Source: Halorubrum sp. JWXQ-INN 858
Lineage (GTDB): Archaea > Halobacteriota > Halobacteria > Halobacteriales > Haloferacaceae
Reading direction: 5' to 3'
DNA length: 64,000 nt
Assembly (NCBI RefSeq): GCF_009806985.1
Contig: NZ_WUAX01000016.1
Span: 579,761-643,760, forward strand
This document shows, in pieces, positions 34,811-43,066 of the stretch. A model generated the notes under the pieces. It saw only the letters and a program-made list of their open reading frames with translations. It searched no databases and was not told the DNA's origin. How positions within the stretch are numbered: position 1 is the first letter of the stretch; each line of letters starts with the position of its first letter. The position numbers and the translations under genes were made by a program.

Positions 34811-34825
34811 CAGCTACGACACCAC

Positions 34826-35656
34826 ATGTTCCCCGAAACCTACCTCGGCTTTCTCGCCGCGTTCCTCCTGCCGCCGATCGCGGCGCTGGCGCTGCTCGCC
34901 CGGCTTCGACCGACCCCACGACGGGGCCGTGCTCCCGCCGCCGGAGTCGGGATCATCCTCGTGCTCGCGGTGGCGTACACGACCCCGTGGGACAACCTGT
35001 TGATCGAGCGGGGCGTCTGGTGGTACGGCGAGGGAGTCACCGTCGCTCACCTCTGGGCGGCCCCCGTCGGCGAGTACCTGTTTTTCGTGCTCCAGCCGGT
35101 GTTGACGGCGCTGTTCCTCTATCGGCTCCCGATCCCGACGCACGGTGACCTCCGCGTACCGTGGGGGCACCGGCTCGGCGGGGTCGCGGCCGGGCTGGCG
35201 GTGACGGGCGTCGGCGTCGGCCTGCTGCTCGCCGGGCCGTCGACGCTGTACCTCGGCGCGATACTGGCGTGGGCGGGCCCGATCCTCGCCGTCCAGTGGG
35301 GGTTCGGCTGGCCCCAGCTCGTGCGCGCTCGACGCCCCGTCGTGCTCGCGGTCCTCGTCCCGACGGTATACCTCTGGGTCCTCGACTGGTACGCCATCAC
35401 CGTCGCCGGGCTCTGGACGATCTCCGGGACGTACACCGTCGGGATCGCCCCCTTCGGGCTGCCGATCGAGGAGATGCTGTTCTTCCTCGTCACCAACGTC
35501 TTCGTCGTGCAGGGGTTGGTGTTGTGGCTCTGGCTCGTCGACCAATGGCCCGCCGTCGCGGGCGACGTGCGGCGACGGCTCCCCGCGCGGATCGTCGCGC
35601 TGGCACCGCGCGGCACGTTCGGCGTCGACGGCGACGGTCAGGACCGCCGCCGATGA
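34826..35656 (+). CDS. crtY: Lycopene beta-cyclase CrtY (fused CrtYc-CrtYd type)
   Basis: 276-aa polytopic membrane enzyme that converts lycopene to beta-carotene. Two lycopene cyclase domains are fused in tandem: the first shows WWYGEGVTVAHLWAAPVGEY and LFFVLQPVLTALF, the second LPIEEMLFFLVTNVFVVQ, with the PxEE-x-LFF signature. About seven hydrophobic segments are visible. The stop overlaps the start of the Brp/Blh gene by 4 bases, so both enzymes of retinal synthesis are made together. Confidence 0.94.
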   Translation: MFPETYLGFLAAFLLPPIAALALLARLRPTPRRGRAPAAGVGIILVLAVAYTTPWDNLLIERGVWWYGEGVTVAHLWAAPVGEYLFFVLQPVLTALFLYRLPIPTHGDLRVPWGHRLGGVAAGLAVTGVGVGLLLAGPSTLYLGAILAWAGPILAVQWGFGWPQLVRARRPVVLAVLVPTVYLWVLDWYAITVAGLWTISGTYTVGIAPFGLPIEEMLFFLVTNVFVVQGLVLWLWLVDQWPAVAGDVRRRLPARIVALAPRGTFGVDGDGQDRRR

Positions 35657-36777
35657 GCCGGGACGCGACCCGGACGGAAACGGAGGAACCGGAAGGAACG
35701 GAGGAGCCGGAGAGGGCAGGGGGAGCGGAGGATCCGGAAGGAACCGAGCGTCGCGACCCCACCGTCGGGCACCTCTCGCGGCTCACGCTGCTCCCCGGAT
35801 GGGTCGTCCTCGCGTCCGCGGCGCTCGTGTTCGCGGTGGTCGGGGAGGTACCGCTCGCGTACCAGTTGGTGCCGCTGGCCGCGAGCGTCGTGCTCCTCGG
35901 ACTCCCACACGGCGCCGTCGACCACCTCGCGCTGCCGCGGACGCGCGGCGAGCCCGTAACCCGACGGTGGCTCGTCGTGGTCGGAGGGATCTACCTGCTC
36001 GTCGGGGGCGTCTACGCCGCCGTCTGGGCCGTCGCGCCGGCGGTCGCCTTCGCGTCCTTCATTCTGCTCACCTGGATACACTGGGGACAGGGGGACGTGT
36101 ACCCGCTGACCGCCGTCGTCGGGGCGGCGGGCACGTATCCGGGGGGACGCGCCCACCGGGTTCTCGTCGCCGCCACGCGCGGGGCGTTGCCGATGGTCCT
36201 CCCGCTGGTGGCGTTCCCGGCCCAGTACGAGCTGGTCGCGCGGACGCTGGTCGGGCTGTTCGACGTCGACGCCGCCGCGTCGCTGTCGGCGGCGTTTACC
36301 GTCGAGGCGCGGGCGGTGGCCGCCGGGGTCGTGGGCGTGCTCGTCGTCGCCTCGCTGCTCGTCGGCTACCTGCACGCCGGCCCGGCCCTGCCGTGGCTCG
36401 TCGACGCCAGCGAGACGCTGCTGTTGGTCGGCTACTTCCTGACGGTGCCGCCCGTGTTCGCCGTCGGTCTCTACTTCTGTGTCTGGCACGCGCTCCGGCA
36501 CGTCGGCCGGCTGGTCGCCGTCGATCCGGTCGGTGCCGACGCCCTGCGTACGGGGGCGTATCGGTCGGCGCTGTCCGCCTTCGCGCGTGACGCCGCGCCG
36601 CTGACCGCCGCCTCGCTGCTCTTTCTGGTCGCGTTCGCGCTCGTCGTTCCCGGTGGGGTCGAGACGCCGCTGGAGCTCGTCGGCGCGTATCTGGTATTGA
36701 TAGCGGTGTTGACGCTGCCACACACCCTCATCGTCGTGTGGATGGACGCCGAGCAGGGCGTCTGGCGCCCCGACTGA
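35653..36777 (+). CDS. blh: Brp/Blh-type beta-carotene 15,15'-dioxygenase
   Basis: 374-aa integral membrane oxygenase that cleaves beta-carotene to retinal, the chromophore of rhodopsins. After an acidic ~40-residue N-terminus there are about eight membrane segments. The conserved iron-ligand His clusters appear in GLPHGAVDHLAL, WIHWGQGD, FCVWHALRHVG and LPHTLIVVW. ATG 35653 overlaps the crtY stop (ATGA). It implies that the organism has at least one opsin elsewhere; none is in this window. Confidence 0.94.
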   Translation: MSRDATRTETEEPEGTEEPERAGGAEDPEGTERRDPTVGHLSRLTLLPGWVVLASAALVFAVVGEVPLAYQLVPLAASVVLLGLPHGAVDHLALPRTRGEPVTRRWLVVVGGIYLLVGGVYAAVWAVAPAVAFASFILLTWIHWGQGDVYPLTAVVGAAGTYPGGRAHRVLVAATRGALPMVLPLVAFPAQYELVARTLVGLFDVDAAASLSAAFTVEARAVAAGVVGVLVVASLLVGYLHAGPALPWLVDASETLLLVGYFLTVPPVFAVGLYFCVWHALRHVGRLVAVDPVGADALRTGAYRSALSAFARDAAPLTAASLLFLVAFALVVPGGVETPLELVGAYLVLIAVLTLPHTLIVVWMDAEQGVWRPD

Positions 36778-36801
36778 TCCCGCGGCCGACCCGTTCCCGA
36801 C

Positions 36802-37197
36802 TCACGCCGAGCGCCAGTGGACCACGGCGGTACCGACCGCGAACGCGTCGTCGACGTCGGGGTTCCGGCGGATCCGCAGGGTGTTCTCGCCAGACCGAAG
36901 CCGCCCGTCCTCGATCACGTCCATCCAGAGCCCCCAGCCGTCCCGGGGCGGGATGTCGAACCCCGGGAGCGGCTCGCCGTTACAAACGATCTCGTGGCCG
37001 ACGTCGCCGACCTCGAACGCCTGCAGCAGGACGTATCCGTCCCGCGGTTCGTCCCCTCCGATCTCGAAGGCGTACGCGTCCGTCCGATTCCCGGCGAACG
37101 TCGCCCACGGCACGTCGAGCGTCGCGTCGGTCGGGCCGAGGTGATCGTTGATCGGGACGACGGCGTGGTCGGACTGAGGGGCGTCGGGGGGCGACAT
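36802..37197 (-). CDS. Conserved haloarchaeal beta-sandwich-like protein (DUF7383-like)
   Basis: 131-aa soluble protein. Alternating hydrophobic stretches (AYAFEIGGDEPRDGYVLLQA with VGHEIVCNGEPLPGF) and a tail NTLRIRRNPDVDDAFAVG suggest a jelly-roll or carbohydrate-binding-like beta fold; this is a reading of pattern, not homology. The family number is from memory. A TATA box (acttaagt, 37222-37229) lies 28 bases before the ATG. Confidence 0.75.
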   Translation of the reverse strand: MSPPDAPQSDHAVVPINDHLGPTDATLDVPWATFAGNRTDAYAFEIGGDEPRDGYVLLQAFEVGDVGHEIVCNGEPLPGFDIPPRDGWGLWMDVIEDGRLRSGENTLRIRRNPDVDDAFAVGTAVVHWRSA

Positions 37198-37221
37198 CGA
37201 CAGTCACCCGGACGCGGGCCC

Positions 37222-37229
37222 ACTTAAGT
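37222..37229 (-). promoter_or_regulatory. TATA box of the gene ending at 36802
   Basis: ACTTAAGT, 28 bases before the ATG at 37197. Confidence 0.55.
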
Positions 37230-37262
37230 AGCCACGCGCTTCCATCGCGACGGTAGCCAGCC

Positions 37263-37270
37263 CTTTTAAG
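37263..37270 (+). promoter_or_regulatory. TATA box of the CadD-like gene
   Basis: cttttaag, 25 bases before the GTG at 37292. It forms a compact divergent promoter pair with the box at 37222-37229. Confidence 0.55.
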
Positions 37271-37291
37271 CCGGGCAGTGTATTCTCCCCC

Positions 37292-37891
37292 GTGCGTTCG
37301 ACGCTCCTCCTGGCGACCGGGCTGTTCGTCGTGACCCACCTCGACACGTTCGCCGTCCTCGTCGCGTTCTGCGTCGACGACGCCTACACGACCGGCGAGG
37401 TGTTCGCCGGCCACCTCGTCGGCGTCGCCGTCGGGCTCGCGGCCGCGGTCGCGCTCGCGACCGTGGCGGACGCCGCCCTCCGCGAGTGGGCGTTCCTCCT
37501 CGGCGCCGTCCCGGTCGCGATCGGCGTGTTGAGCCTCCGGTATCGACGGTCCGACGATCCCCTCCCGAACGCGGACGGCGTCGGGACGAGGGTCCGCGGC
37601 TTCGGCCCGCTGGACGGATTCGCTGGATTCGCCGTCGTGGCGGCCGTCAGCGTCGGGCTTAGCGGGGAGAACCTCGCGGTGTTCGTCCCGTTCTTCATCG
37701 GTCTCACGCCGGACGAACTCGGCGCCGTCATCGCGTGGTACGTCGCCGCCTCAGTCGTCACGTTCCTCCTCGCGGGCGGCGTCGCCAGGGCCGCGCCGAC
37801 GAAACCCCCGGCGTGGGTCGACCGCTGGCTCGTTCCCGGAACCCTCGTCGTCGTGGGGCTGTACGTCCTCGGGACCGGGTTCGCGGTGTGA
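37292..37891 (+). CDS. CadD-like cadmium/cation resistance transporter
   Basis: 199-aa protein with five or six membrane helices. The THLDTFAVLVAFCVD segment at the start and LSGENLAVFVPFF in the middle match the pattern of the CadD (cadmium resistance transporter) family, which has an Asp/Glu-Asn pair followed by IPFF. Substrate specificity cannot be read from sequence. The start is a leaderless GTG 25 bases after a TATA box. Confidence 0.78.
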   Translation: MRSTLLLATGLFVVTHLDTFAVLVAFCVDDAYTTGEVFAGHLVGVAVGLAAAVALATVADAALREWAFLLGAVPVAIGVLSLRYRRSDDPLPNADGVGTRVRGFGPLDGFAGFAVVAAVSVGLSGENLAVFVPFFIGLTPDELGAVIAWYVAASVVTFLLAGGVARAAPTKPPAWVDRWLVPGTLVVVGLYVLGTGFAV

Positions 37892-38030
37892 ACTGCCTCG
37901 GAGCGTCTCATCCGGAGACCCGCGGCGTGGACTCGCGGCGCGGTCGTCGCGTCGATGACTCGCCCGCGACGACGAGTCGCGGCCGCGGTCGAGCGCGTCG
38001 GTCCGTCGTTTCGCCGCTCCCCGGGAACCG

Positions 38031-38038
38031 CTTATGGT
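38031..38038 (+). promoter_or_regulatory. TATA-like box of the Usp gene
   Basis: cttatggt centred 26 bases before the ATG at 38061. Confidence 0.45.
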
Positions 38039-38060
38039 CCTTCTCGCCGAACCATCGCGT

Positions 38061-38504
38061 ATGTACGACCGGATCCTGTGTCCGACCGACGGGAGCGACG
38101 GGGCCGCGGCGGCCCTCGATCACGCGATCGAGCTGGCCTCCCGGTACGACGCCTCGTTGCACCTGCTGTACGTCGTCGACGAGTACCTCCCGGCGCTGGA
38201 CGCCGGCGACCCGGAGCTGGCGGGCCAGTTACGGGCGGCCGGCGAGCGGATCGTCACCGCGGCCCGCGAGCGGGCGATCGACGCCGGCGTCCGAGAGGTC
38301 CGGGGGGAGGTCGTCGGCGGGACCCCACACCGGCGGATCCTCTCGGCCGCCGACGCCGAGGACGTCGACCTCGTCGTGATGGGGACCCACGGGCGGACCG
38401 GCCTCGACCGGTACCTCCTCGGGAGCGTCGCCGAGCGCGTGGTCCGGCTCGCCGACGTGCCGGTGCTCACCGTTCGGCGGCCGACCGCCGACTGGGATCG
38501 GTAG
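38061..38504 (+). CDS. Universal stress protein (UspA family)
   Basis: 147-aa ATP-binding Usp fold. It starts with MYDRILCPTDGSDGA and has the ATP-binding signature GTHGRTGLDRYLLGSVAE near the C-terminus, followed by the final strand VPVLTV. Single-domain length is normal for the family. ATG 38061 is chosen over 38034, which lies inside the TATA element. Confidence 0.93.
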   Translation: MYDRILCPTDGSDGAAAALDHAIELASRYDASLHLLYVVDEYLPALDAGDPELAGQLRAAGERIVTAARERAIDAGVREVRGEVVGGTPHRRILSAADAEDVDLVVMGTHGRTGLDRYLLGSVAERVVRLADVPVLTVRRPTADWDR

Positions 38505-38655
38505 CGAGGCCGGGAGTCGTGGGAGACGAGGACCGACGGACGGGAGTGGCGACGGACGGGAGGTGGCGACGAACGGGAGGTGACGACGGACGAGCCGATC
38601 AGGGCCGTCGCCCGCGCTCCGAAGGCTCTTTGCCCGACGCCGCGGCGGTACCGGT
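38505..38655. repeat. 17-bp degenerate tandem repeats in a short intergenic region
   Basis: From 38535 to about 38594 the unit gacggacgggaggtggc occurs about three and a half times (16, 17, 17 and a partial copy) with few changes. A weak TATA-like ctcttt at 38625 serves the next gene. Confidence 0.75.
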
Positions 38656-38997
38656 ATGACGACCGACGCCCACCAGGCCTGTTTCGAGGCGGGGATCAAG
38701 TTCGGTTCCCTGTACCACCAGTTCGCGGGCACCCCGGTGAGTCCGGCGAGCACGCGGAGCCTCGAGGTCGCGATGGCGGAGGCGATCGAGAACCAGCCGT
38801 ACTGTGAATCGGTCGACGTGACGGTCCACGACGACCGCGTGGCCGATGCGATCGACCACGAGAACGGGTATACGGAGCTGACGGGATCGCTGATGGACGT
38901 CGAGATGCGGATCGCCTACGAGGGCGTCGACGTCCACACGCGGATGCGGATGGTCGACGGCTACCCGCTGATGGAGCTCGTCGCCGTCGGGGACTGA
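38656..38997 (+). CDS. mptD: Archaeal dihydroneopterin aldolase (MptD family)
   Basis: 113-aa protein matching the archaeal-type DHNA family first defined for Methanocaldococcus. It would convert dihydroneopterin to 6-hydroxymethyl-dihydropterin in pterin cofactor synthesis. The N-terminal CFEAGIKFGSLYHQFAGTPVS and ENQPYCESVDVTVHD are family hallmarks. It is unrelated to bacterial FolB. It probably has its own weak promoter 27 bases upstream. Confidence 0.88.
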   Translation: MTTDAHQACFEAGIKFGSLYHQFAGTPVSPASTRSLEVAMAEAIENQPYCESVDVTVHDDRVADAIDHENGYTELTGSLMDVEMRIAYEGVDVHTRMRMVDGYPLMELVAVGD

Positions 38998-39004
38998 TCG
39001 GCGA

Positions 39005-39457
39005 CTACTCCTCGTCGTCCTCGTCGTCCTCCTCCGACTCGTCCTCGTCGCCCGCGGCGGCCGCGGCCGCCGCGTCCTGAAGCGCCCCGCGGATCGCGGG
39101 GATCGTCCCCGTGAGCGACGCGACCTCCTCGGCGGCCGCGTCGATGTCGCCGACGAGCGACTCCAGCGCCGCGATCTCCTCCGCGAGGTCCTCCGCGTCC
39201 TCGAAGGCGTCAGCGCGCTCGCCGAGCACGTACGCCTTCTTCGCGGAGCGGACGTGGTCGACGGCGTCGCCGACGTCGAGCGCCGACTTCAGCCCGTTGA
39301 GCGCCCCGAGCACGTTGTCGGCGTCCGTCAGCCACACGTCGTCGGGGGCGGGCAGCTGCTCGCGGGCGGCCGCGAGGTGGTCTTCGACCTCAGCACGGGT
39401 CTCCGCCGCCGCCTCGCCGAACAGGTCGTCGTCATCGTCGAACGTGGACTGGCTCAT
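39005..39457 (-). CDS. Conserved acidic helical protein (DUF5790-like)
   Basis: 150-aa protein. After MSQSTFDDDDDLFGEA comes a fully helical region (VEDHLAAAREQLPAPDDVW, LGALNGLKSALDVGDAV, a strand-free middle), then an Ala-rich stretch and an Asp/Glu-only tail of about 15 residues. Function unknown. The family number is from memory. TATA ttttaaag (39481-39488) lies 27 bases before ATG 39457, which decides against the ATG at 39466. Confidence 0.78.
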   Translation of the reverse strand: MSQSTFDDDDDLFGEAAAETRAEVEDHLAAAREQLPAPDDVWLTDADNVLGALNGLKSALDVGDAVDHVRSAKKAYVLGERADAFEDAEDLAEEIAALESLVGDIDAAAEEVASLTGTIPAIRGALQDAAAAAAAGDEDESEEDDEDDEE

Positions 39458-39480
39458 ACGCGACACGTCGCCCCGACGCC

Positions 39481-39488
39481 TTTTAAAG
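39481..39488 (-). promoter_or_regulatory. TATA box of the DUF5790-like gene
   Basis: CTTTAAAA on the minus strand, 27 bases before ATG 39457. Confidence 0.55.
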
Positions 39489-39613
39489 CCGTGCCCGAAA
39501 GCGGAAGTGAAACCGTCCCCGCCGCGCCGTCTCCCGTCCGTTCGGCCGACGAGGGCGTTCAGTTCCGCCCAGCGTCGCCGTCGGCGGATCGTGACCGCCG
39601 GTCGTGACCGCCG

Positions 39614-40399
39614 TCAGCGACGGGCGCTCGAGGACGGGACGTCCCGGTCGACGACCGCACGGAGGAGGTCGACGAGCGCGTCGCTCGCGCGGTCGAGCAG
39701 CTCCTGCCCGCGCTCCGCGTCGCCGTCGGCCGGGTCGCCGACCACGCCGTTGTCGGTGAACTCGTCGGAGTCGTGCGCGAGGTTGACGCCGGCGACCCAC
39801 TCGCCCCAGCGGTCGGCCGCACCCGCCCGGGCCGCCTCGATCCGGTCCTCGCGAACGAGGTCGGGGTTGCTCGCGCGCAACAGCGCCGTCTCTAACGGTC
39901 CGGCGTGGCCCATGTCGCTCGCGTGTTCGCCGACCGCCTCGAACCACGTGAACGCCACCGCGTACCCGTCGTGGTCGGGGTCACGCGAGAACCGTCGGGC
40001 GACCTCCGCGAGGGCCTCCACGTTCCCGCCGTGGCCGTTCACGAACACGACGCGCTCGATCCCGTGGGCGGTCAGCGAGGCCGCGGCCTCGCGGACGTAC
40101 GCCCGGAACGTCCCCGGCCGCACCCACATCGTCCCGTCGAACGCGCGGTGCTCCTCGGCGACGCCGACCGGGATCGGTGGCGTCACCGCCGTCTCCCCGC
40201 GGGCGACGGCCGCGGCGACGCCGTCGCGGTCCCGGTCGCCGTACGCCGCCGCCGCGGCCTCCGCGACCGCGACCGCGTTGAGGGTGTCGGTCCCGAGGGG
40301 GGCGTGTGGCCCGTGCTGTTCGGTGCTCCCGACCGGGACGACGGCGACGTCGACGTCGGCGTCCCGCACGTCGGTCCAGGTGGCGTCCGAGAGTCGCAT
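39614..40399 (-). CDS. Creatininase-family metal-dependent amidohydrolase
   Basis: 261-aa enzyme with the creatininase metal-binding pattern: GSTEQHGPHAPLGTD near the N-terminus, VFVNGHGGN in the middle and HAGPLETALL later. In archaea this family includes ArfB, the formamide hydrolase of riboflavin/F420 synthesis, which is the most attractive role here. A generic creatininase-like role cannot be excluded. The C-terminal helix ends in an Arg/Ser tail. Confidence 0.87.
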   Translation of the reverse strand: MRLSDATWTDVRDADVDVAVVPVGSTEQHGPHAPLGTDTLNAVAVAEAAAAAYGDRDRDGVAAAVARGETAVTPPIPVGVAEEHRAFDGTMWVRPGTFRAYVREAAASLTAHGIERVVFVNGHGGNVEALAEVARRFSRDPDHDGYAVAFTWFEAVGEHASDMGHAGPLETALLRASNPDLVREDRIEAARAGAADRWGEWVAGVNLAHDSDEFTDNGVVGDPADGDAERGQELLDRASDALVDLLRAVVDRDVPSSSARR

Positions 40400-40444
40400 A
40401 CCGCCAGTCGACGGCCCGACGCCGTATAGCCGACGGTCCGAGCC

Positions 40445-40590
40445 GGACGGTGCGGACGGTGCGGGCGGTACGGGCGGTACGGGCGGTACGGACGGTGCGG
40501 GCGATGCGGGCGGTACGGGCGGTACGGACGGTGCGGGCGATGCGGGCGGTGCGGGCGATGCGGGCGGTACGGGCAGTATGCGCGGCAGGG
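40445..40590 (+). repeat. 9-bp degenerate tandem array (ggcggtacg / ggcgatgcg)
   Basis: About 15 head-to-tail 9-base units of the type (g/a)cggt(g/a)cgg with period-breaking ggcgatgcgg variants. They fill the gap between the creatininase gene and the next gene's promoter. The array lies upstream of both divergent starts. Confidence 0.88.
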
Positions 40591-40622
40591 ACGACCGGTC
40601 CGACGCTGCGGCCGGTCCCGAA

Positions 40623-40630
40623 GGTTAACA
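40623..40630 (+). promoter_or_regulatory. TATA-like box of the gene at 40654
   Basis: ggttaaca centred 27 bases before ATG 40654. Confidence 0.45.
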
Positions 40631-40653
40631 CGATACCCTCACCAACGGCGGGC

Positions 40654-41016
40654 ATGGGGAACGAAGGCGGGGATGGGACGCGCGTCGACGGAGTCGAGTT
40701 CGGCGCGCTCAAGGAGGCGCTACAGGAACACCAGTACCCGGTGACGGCGTCGGAGCTGGTCGAGGTGTACGGTGGCTTCGAACTCGAGGGGCCGAACGGG
40801 ACCGACAGCGTGGAGAAAGCCCTCCGCCACGCCGACGTCGACAGCTTCCGGACCCCGGGAGACGTCCGCGACGCGATCGTGCACGCGGTCGGGAACGAAC
40901 AGGGAGACGGAGACGAAGAAGCAGACGGGGACGAGAACGGTAACGGAAGCAAGGACGAGAGCGACCCTGACGATGACGACGGCGCGAGCGGCGACTGGAG
41001 CCCGAAGTCGGTCTGA
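40654..41016 (+). CDS. Conserved small protein (DUF5789-like)
   Basis: 120-aa protein. The ordered part (about residues 12-80) is a small helical domain, EFGALKEALQEHQYPVTASE with ELVEVYGGFELEGPNGTDSV, typical of a widespread haloarchaeal family (DUF5789 from memory). The last 40 residues are an acidic disordered tail. Function unknown. Confidence 0.78.
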   Translation: MGNEGGDGTRVDGVEFGALKEALQEHQYPVTASELVEVYGGFELEGPNGTDSVEKALRHADVDSFRTPGDVRDAIVHAVGNEQGDGDEEADGDENGNGSKDESDPDDDDGASGDWSPKSV

Positions 41017-41058
41017 GCGGAGAGCAAGGAGACCCGAGCCAGGGGACCCGAAGAGCCC

Positions 41059-43002
41059 TCAGTCGTCGTCGTTCCCGGCGTCGTCGGCGATCCGGGCCGT
41101 CCGGCGCTGTGCCCGGTCGATGAACTCCTGGGGGAGCTCGTCGATCTCGCCCGCCTGCACGCCCCAGAGGTGTGCGTACAGCCCGTCCTCGGCGATCAGG
41201 TTCCCGTGGGTTCCGCGCTCGACGATCCGCCCGCCCTCCAACACGAGGATCGTGTCCGCGTCCTTGATCGTCGACAGGCGATGAGCGATGGCGAACGTCG
41301 TCCGGTCGGCGGTGAGCCGGTCGAGCGACCGCTGGATCAGCATCTCCGTCTCCGTGTCGACGTCCGAGGTCGCCTCGTCGAGGATCAGGATCTCGGGGTC
41401 CTTCAACACCGCCCGGGCGATCGTGACTCGCTGGCGCTGGCCGCCGGAGAGCTTCACGCCGCGCTCGCCGACCATCGTGTCGTACCCCTCCGGGAGGTTG
41501 CTGATGAACTCGTGGGCCTCCGCCGCCCTCGCCGCCTCGCGGACCTCCTCGTCGGTCGCGTCGAACGAGCCGTACGCGATGTTCTCCCCGACCGTCCCGT
41601 AAAAGAGGTAGGAGGACTGCCCGACGTAGCCGATCGATTCCCGGAGCGAGCGGAGCGTGACGTCGCGGACGTCGTGGCCGTCGATCCGGATCGCCCCCTC
41701 GTCGACGTCGTACATCCGGAGGAGGAGCTTGAGCACGGTCGATTTCCCCGCCCCGGTCGGCCCGACCAGCGCGAGCGTCTCCCCGCCGTCGACCGAGAAG
41801 TCGATCCCTTCGAGCACGCGCTCGCCGTCGTCGTCGCCGTAGCCGAACGCGACGCCCTCGTAGACGACCGCCCCGTCCTCGACGACGAGCTCCGTCGCGC
41901 CCTCGTCCTCGTCGAGCCGGCTCGTCTCGTCCATCAGGCCGAACACGCGGGCGGAGGAGGCCCGGGCACGCTGATACATATTTATAATCTGACCGAACTG
42001 CGCCATCGGCCAGACGAACTGCTGGGTGTAGAGGATGAACGTGACGAACGTCCCGACGCCGAGCGTCCCCGTCAGCGGTCCCGGCGCGGTCCCCGTCGAC
42101 ACCCAGTAGCCGCCGACGAGGAACGTGAGGACGAAGCCGAACCCGGAGAGCAGCTGGAGCCCGGGGAAGAACTTGATCCGGATGTCGATCGCCTCCCAGT
42201 TCGTGTCGAAGTACCGCCGGGAGGAGTCGTCGACGCGGCCGGACTCGTACGTCTCGGTGTTCGACGCCTTGATCACTTGAATGCCGCCGAGGTTGTTCTC
42301 CAGCCGCGAGTTGAGCTTCCCGACCGACGAGCGGACCTTCGCGTACTTCGGCTGAATGAGCCGCACGAAGAGGTAGGTGAACCCCGCGATGAGCGGGACC
42401 GGGAGCAACGAGACGAGCGCGAGTTGGGGGTTGAGGTAGAGCAGCAGCACCGAGATCCCCACGACCATCACCGACAGGCGGAAAAAGGAGTTGAGCCCGT
42501 CGTTGAGGAACCGTTCGAGCTGGTTGACGTCGTTCGAGAGGATCGACATCATCTCACCGGTCTGTTTGTCCGCGAAGAACTCCATGTTCAGCCGCTGCAT
42601 GCGGTCGTACGTGTCGACCCGGACCTGGTGTTGGATGTCCTGCGCGAAGGCGTTGAACCCCCAGTTACGGATCCAGTGGAACGCCGCGCCGAAGACGAAC
42701 GAGCCGGCGATGATCCCCACGATGAGGAAGAACTGCCCGTCCGGATCGGCCGGGAGCCACGCGTCGGGGACGAGCGGGAGCGAGAACGGTTGGTCCCCGA
42801 GGAAGACCGTGTCGATGGCGATGCCGAGGAGGAGGGGCGGGAGGAGGTCGAGGATCCGAGCGAACACGCTGCCGAGGATCCCGACGGTGAGGGAGAACCG
42901 GTTGGGGACGCCGTACGTCGCGAACAGCCGACGCATCGGGTTCTCGACGTGCTCGCGCTGCTCCTCGAACGGGTCGTCCTTCTCCCAGTCGACGCTACTC
43001 AT
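41059..43002 (-). CDS. ABC exporter, fused membrane and ATPase domains
   Basis: 647-aa half-transporter of the ABCB/MsbA type. Six membrane helices lie in residues about 40-350 (from GILGSVFARILDLLPPLLLG). A nucleotide-binding domain follows, with Walker A VGPTGAGKST, signature LSGGQRQRVT, Walker B ILILDEATSDVD and switch His in IAHRLST. It would work as a homodimer to export lipids, drugs or peptides. ATG 43002 lies 28 bases after a TATA-like element; longer frames run into the neighbour. Confidence 0.94.
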   Translation of the reverse strand: MSSVDWEKDDPFEEQREHVENPMRRLFATYGVPNRFSLTVGILGSVFARILDLLPPLLLGIAIDTVFLGDQPFSLPLVPDAWLPADPDGQFFLIVGIIAGSFVFGAAFHWIRNWGFNAFAQDIQHQVRVDTYDRMQRLNMEFFADKQTGEMMSILSNDVNQLERFLNDGLNSFFRLSVMVVGISVLLLYLNPQLALVSLLPVPLIAGFTYLFVRLIQPKYAKVRSSVGKLNSRLENNLGGIQVIKASNTETYESGRVDDSSRRYFDTNWEAIDIRIKFFPGLQLLSGFGFVLTFLVGGYWVSTGTAPGPLTGTLGVGTFVTFILYTQQFVWPMAQFGQIINMYQRARASSARVFGLMDETSRLDEDEGATELVVEDGAVVYEGVAFGYGDDDGERVLEGIDFSVDGGETLALVGPTGAGKSTVLKLLLRMYDVDEGAIRIDGHDVRDVTLRSLRESIGYVGQSSYLFYGTVGENIAYGSFDATDEEVREAARAAEAHEFISNLPEGYDTMVGERGVKLSGGQRQRVTIARAVLKDPEILILDEATSDVDTETEMLIQRSLDRLTADRTTFAIAHRLSTIKDADTILVLEGGRIVERGTHGNLIAEDGLYAHLWGVQAGEIDELPQEFIDRAQRRTARIADDAGNDDD

Positions 43003-43024
43003 CACCGCGACTATCGGACGACGA

Positions 43025-43034
43025 GGGAAATAGG
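43025..43034 (-). promoter_or_regulatory. TATA-like box of the ABC exporter
   Basis: CCTATTTCCC on the minus strand, 28 bases before ATG 43002. Confidence 0.45.
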
Positions 43035-43066
43035 TTCGTTTCGGCCCGATCCGTCGCCAAGCCGGA

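Larger units (their letters stand above)
34401..34825. other. Intergenic region between uvrA and crtY
   Basis: 425 bases. It contains a 22-bp direct repeat (34438-34481), a good TATA box (34621-34628), and a 52-codon reading frame that may be a leaderless small gene or simply the leader of crtY. No tRNA-like fold was recognised. Confidence 0.6.

Noticed and set aside
34652..34825. crtY starting at GTG 34652 with the TAG read through
   Set aside because: The in-frame TAG at 34808-34810 would have to be suppressed; the ATG at 34826 gives the normal cyclase N-terminus.
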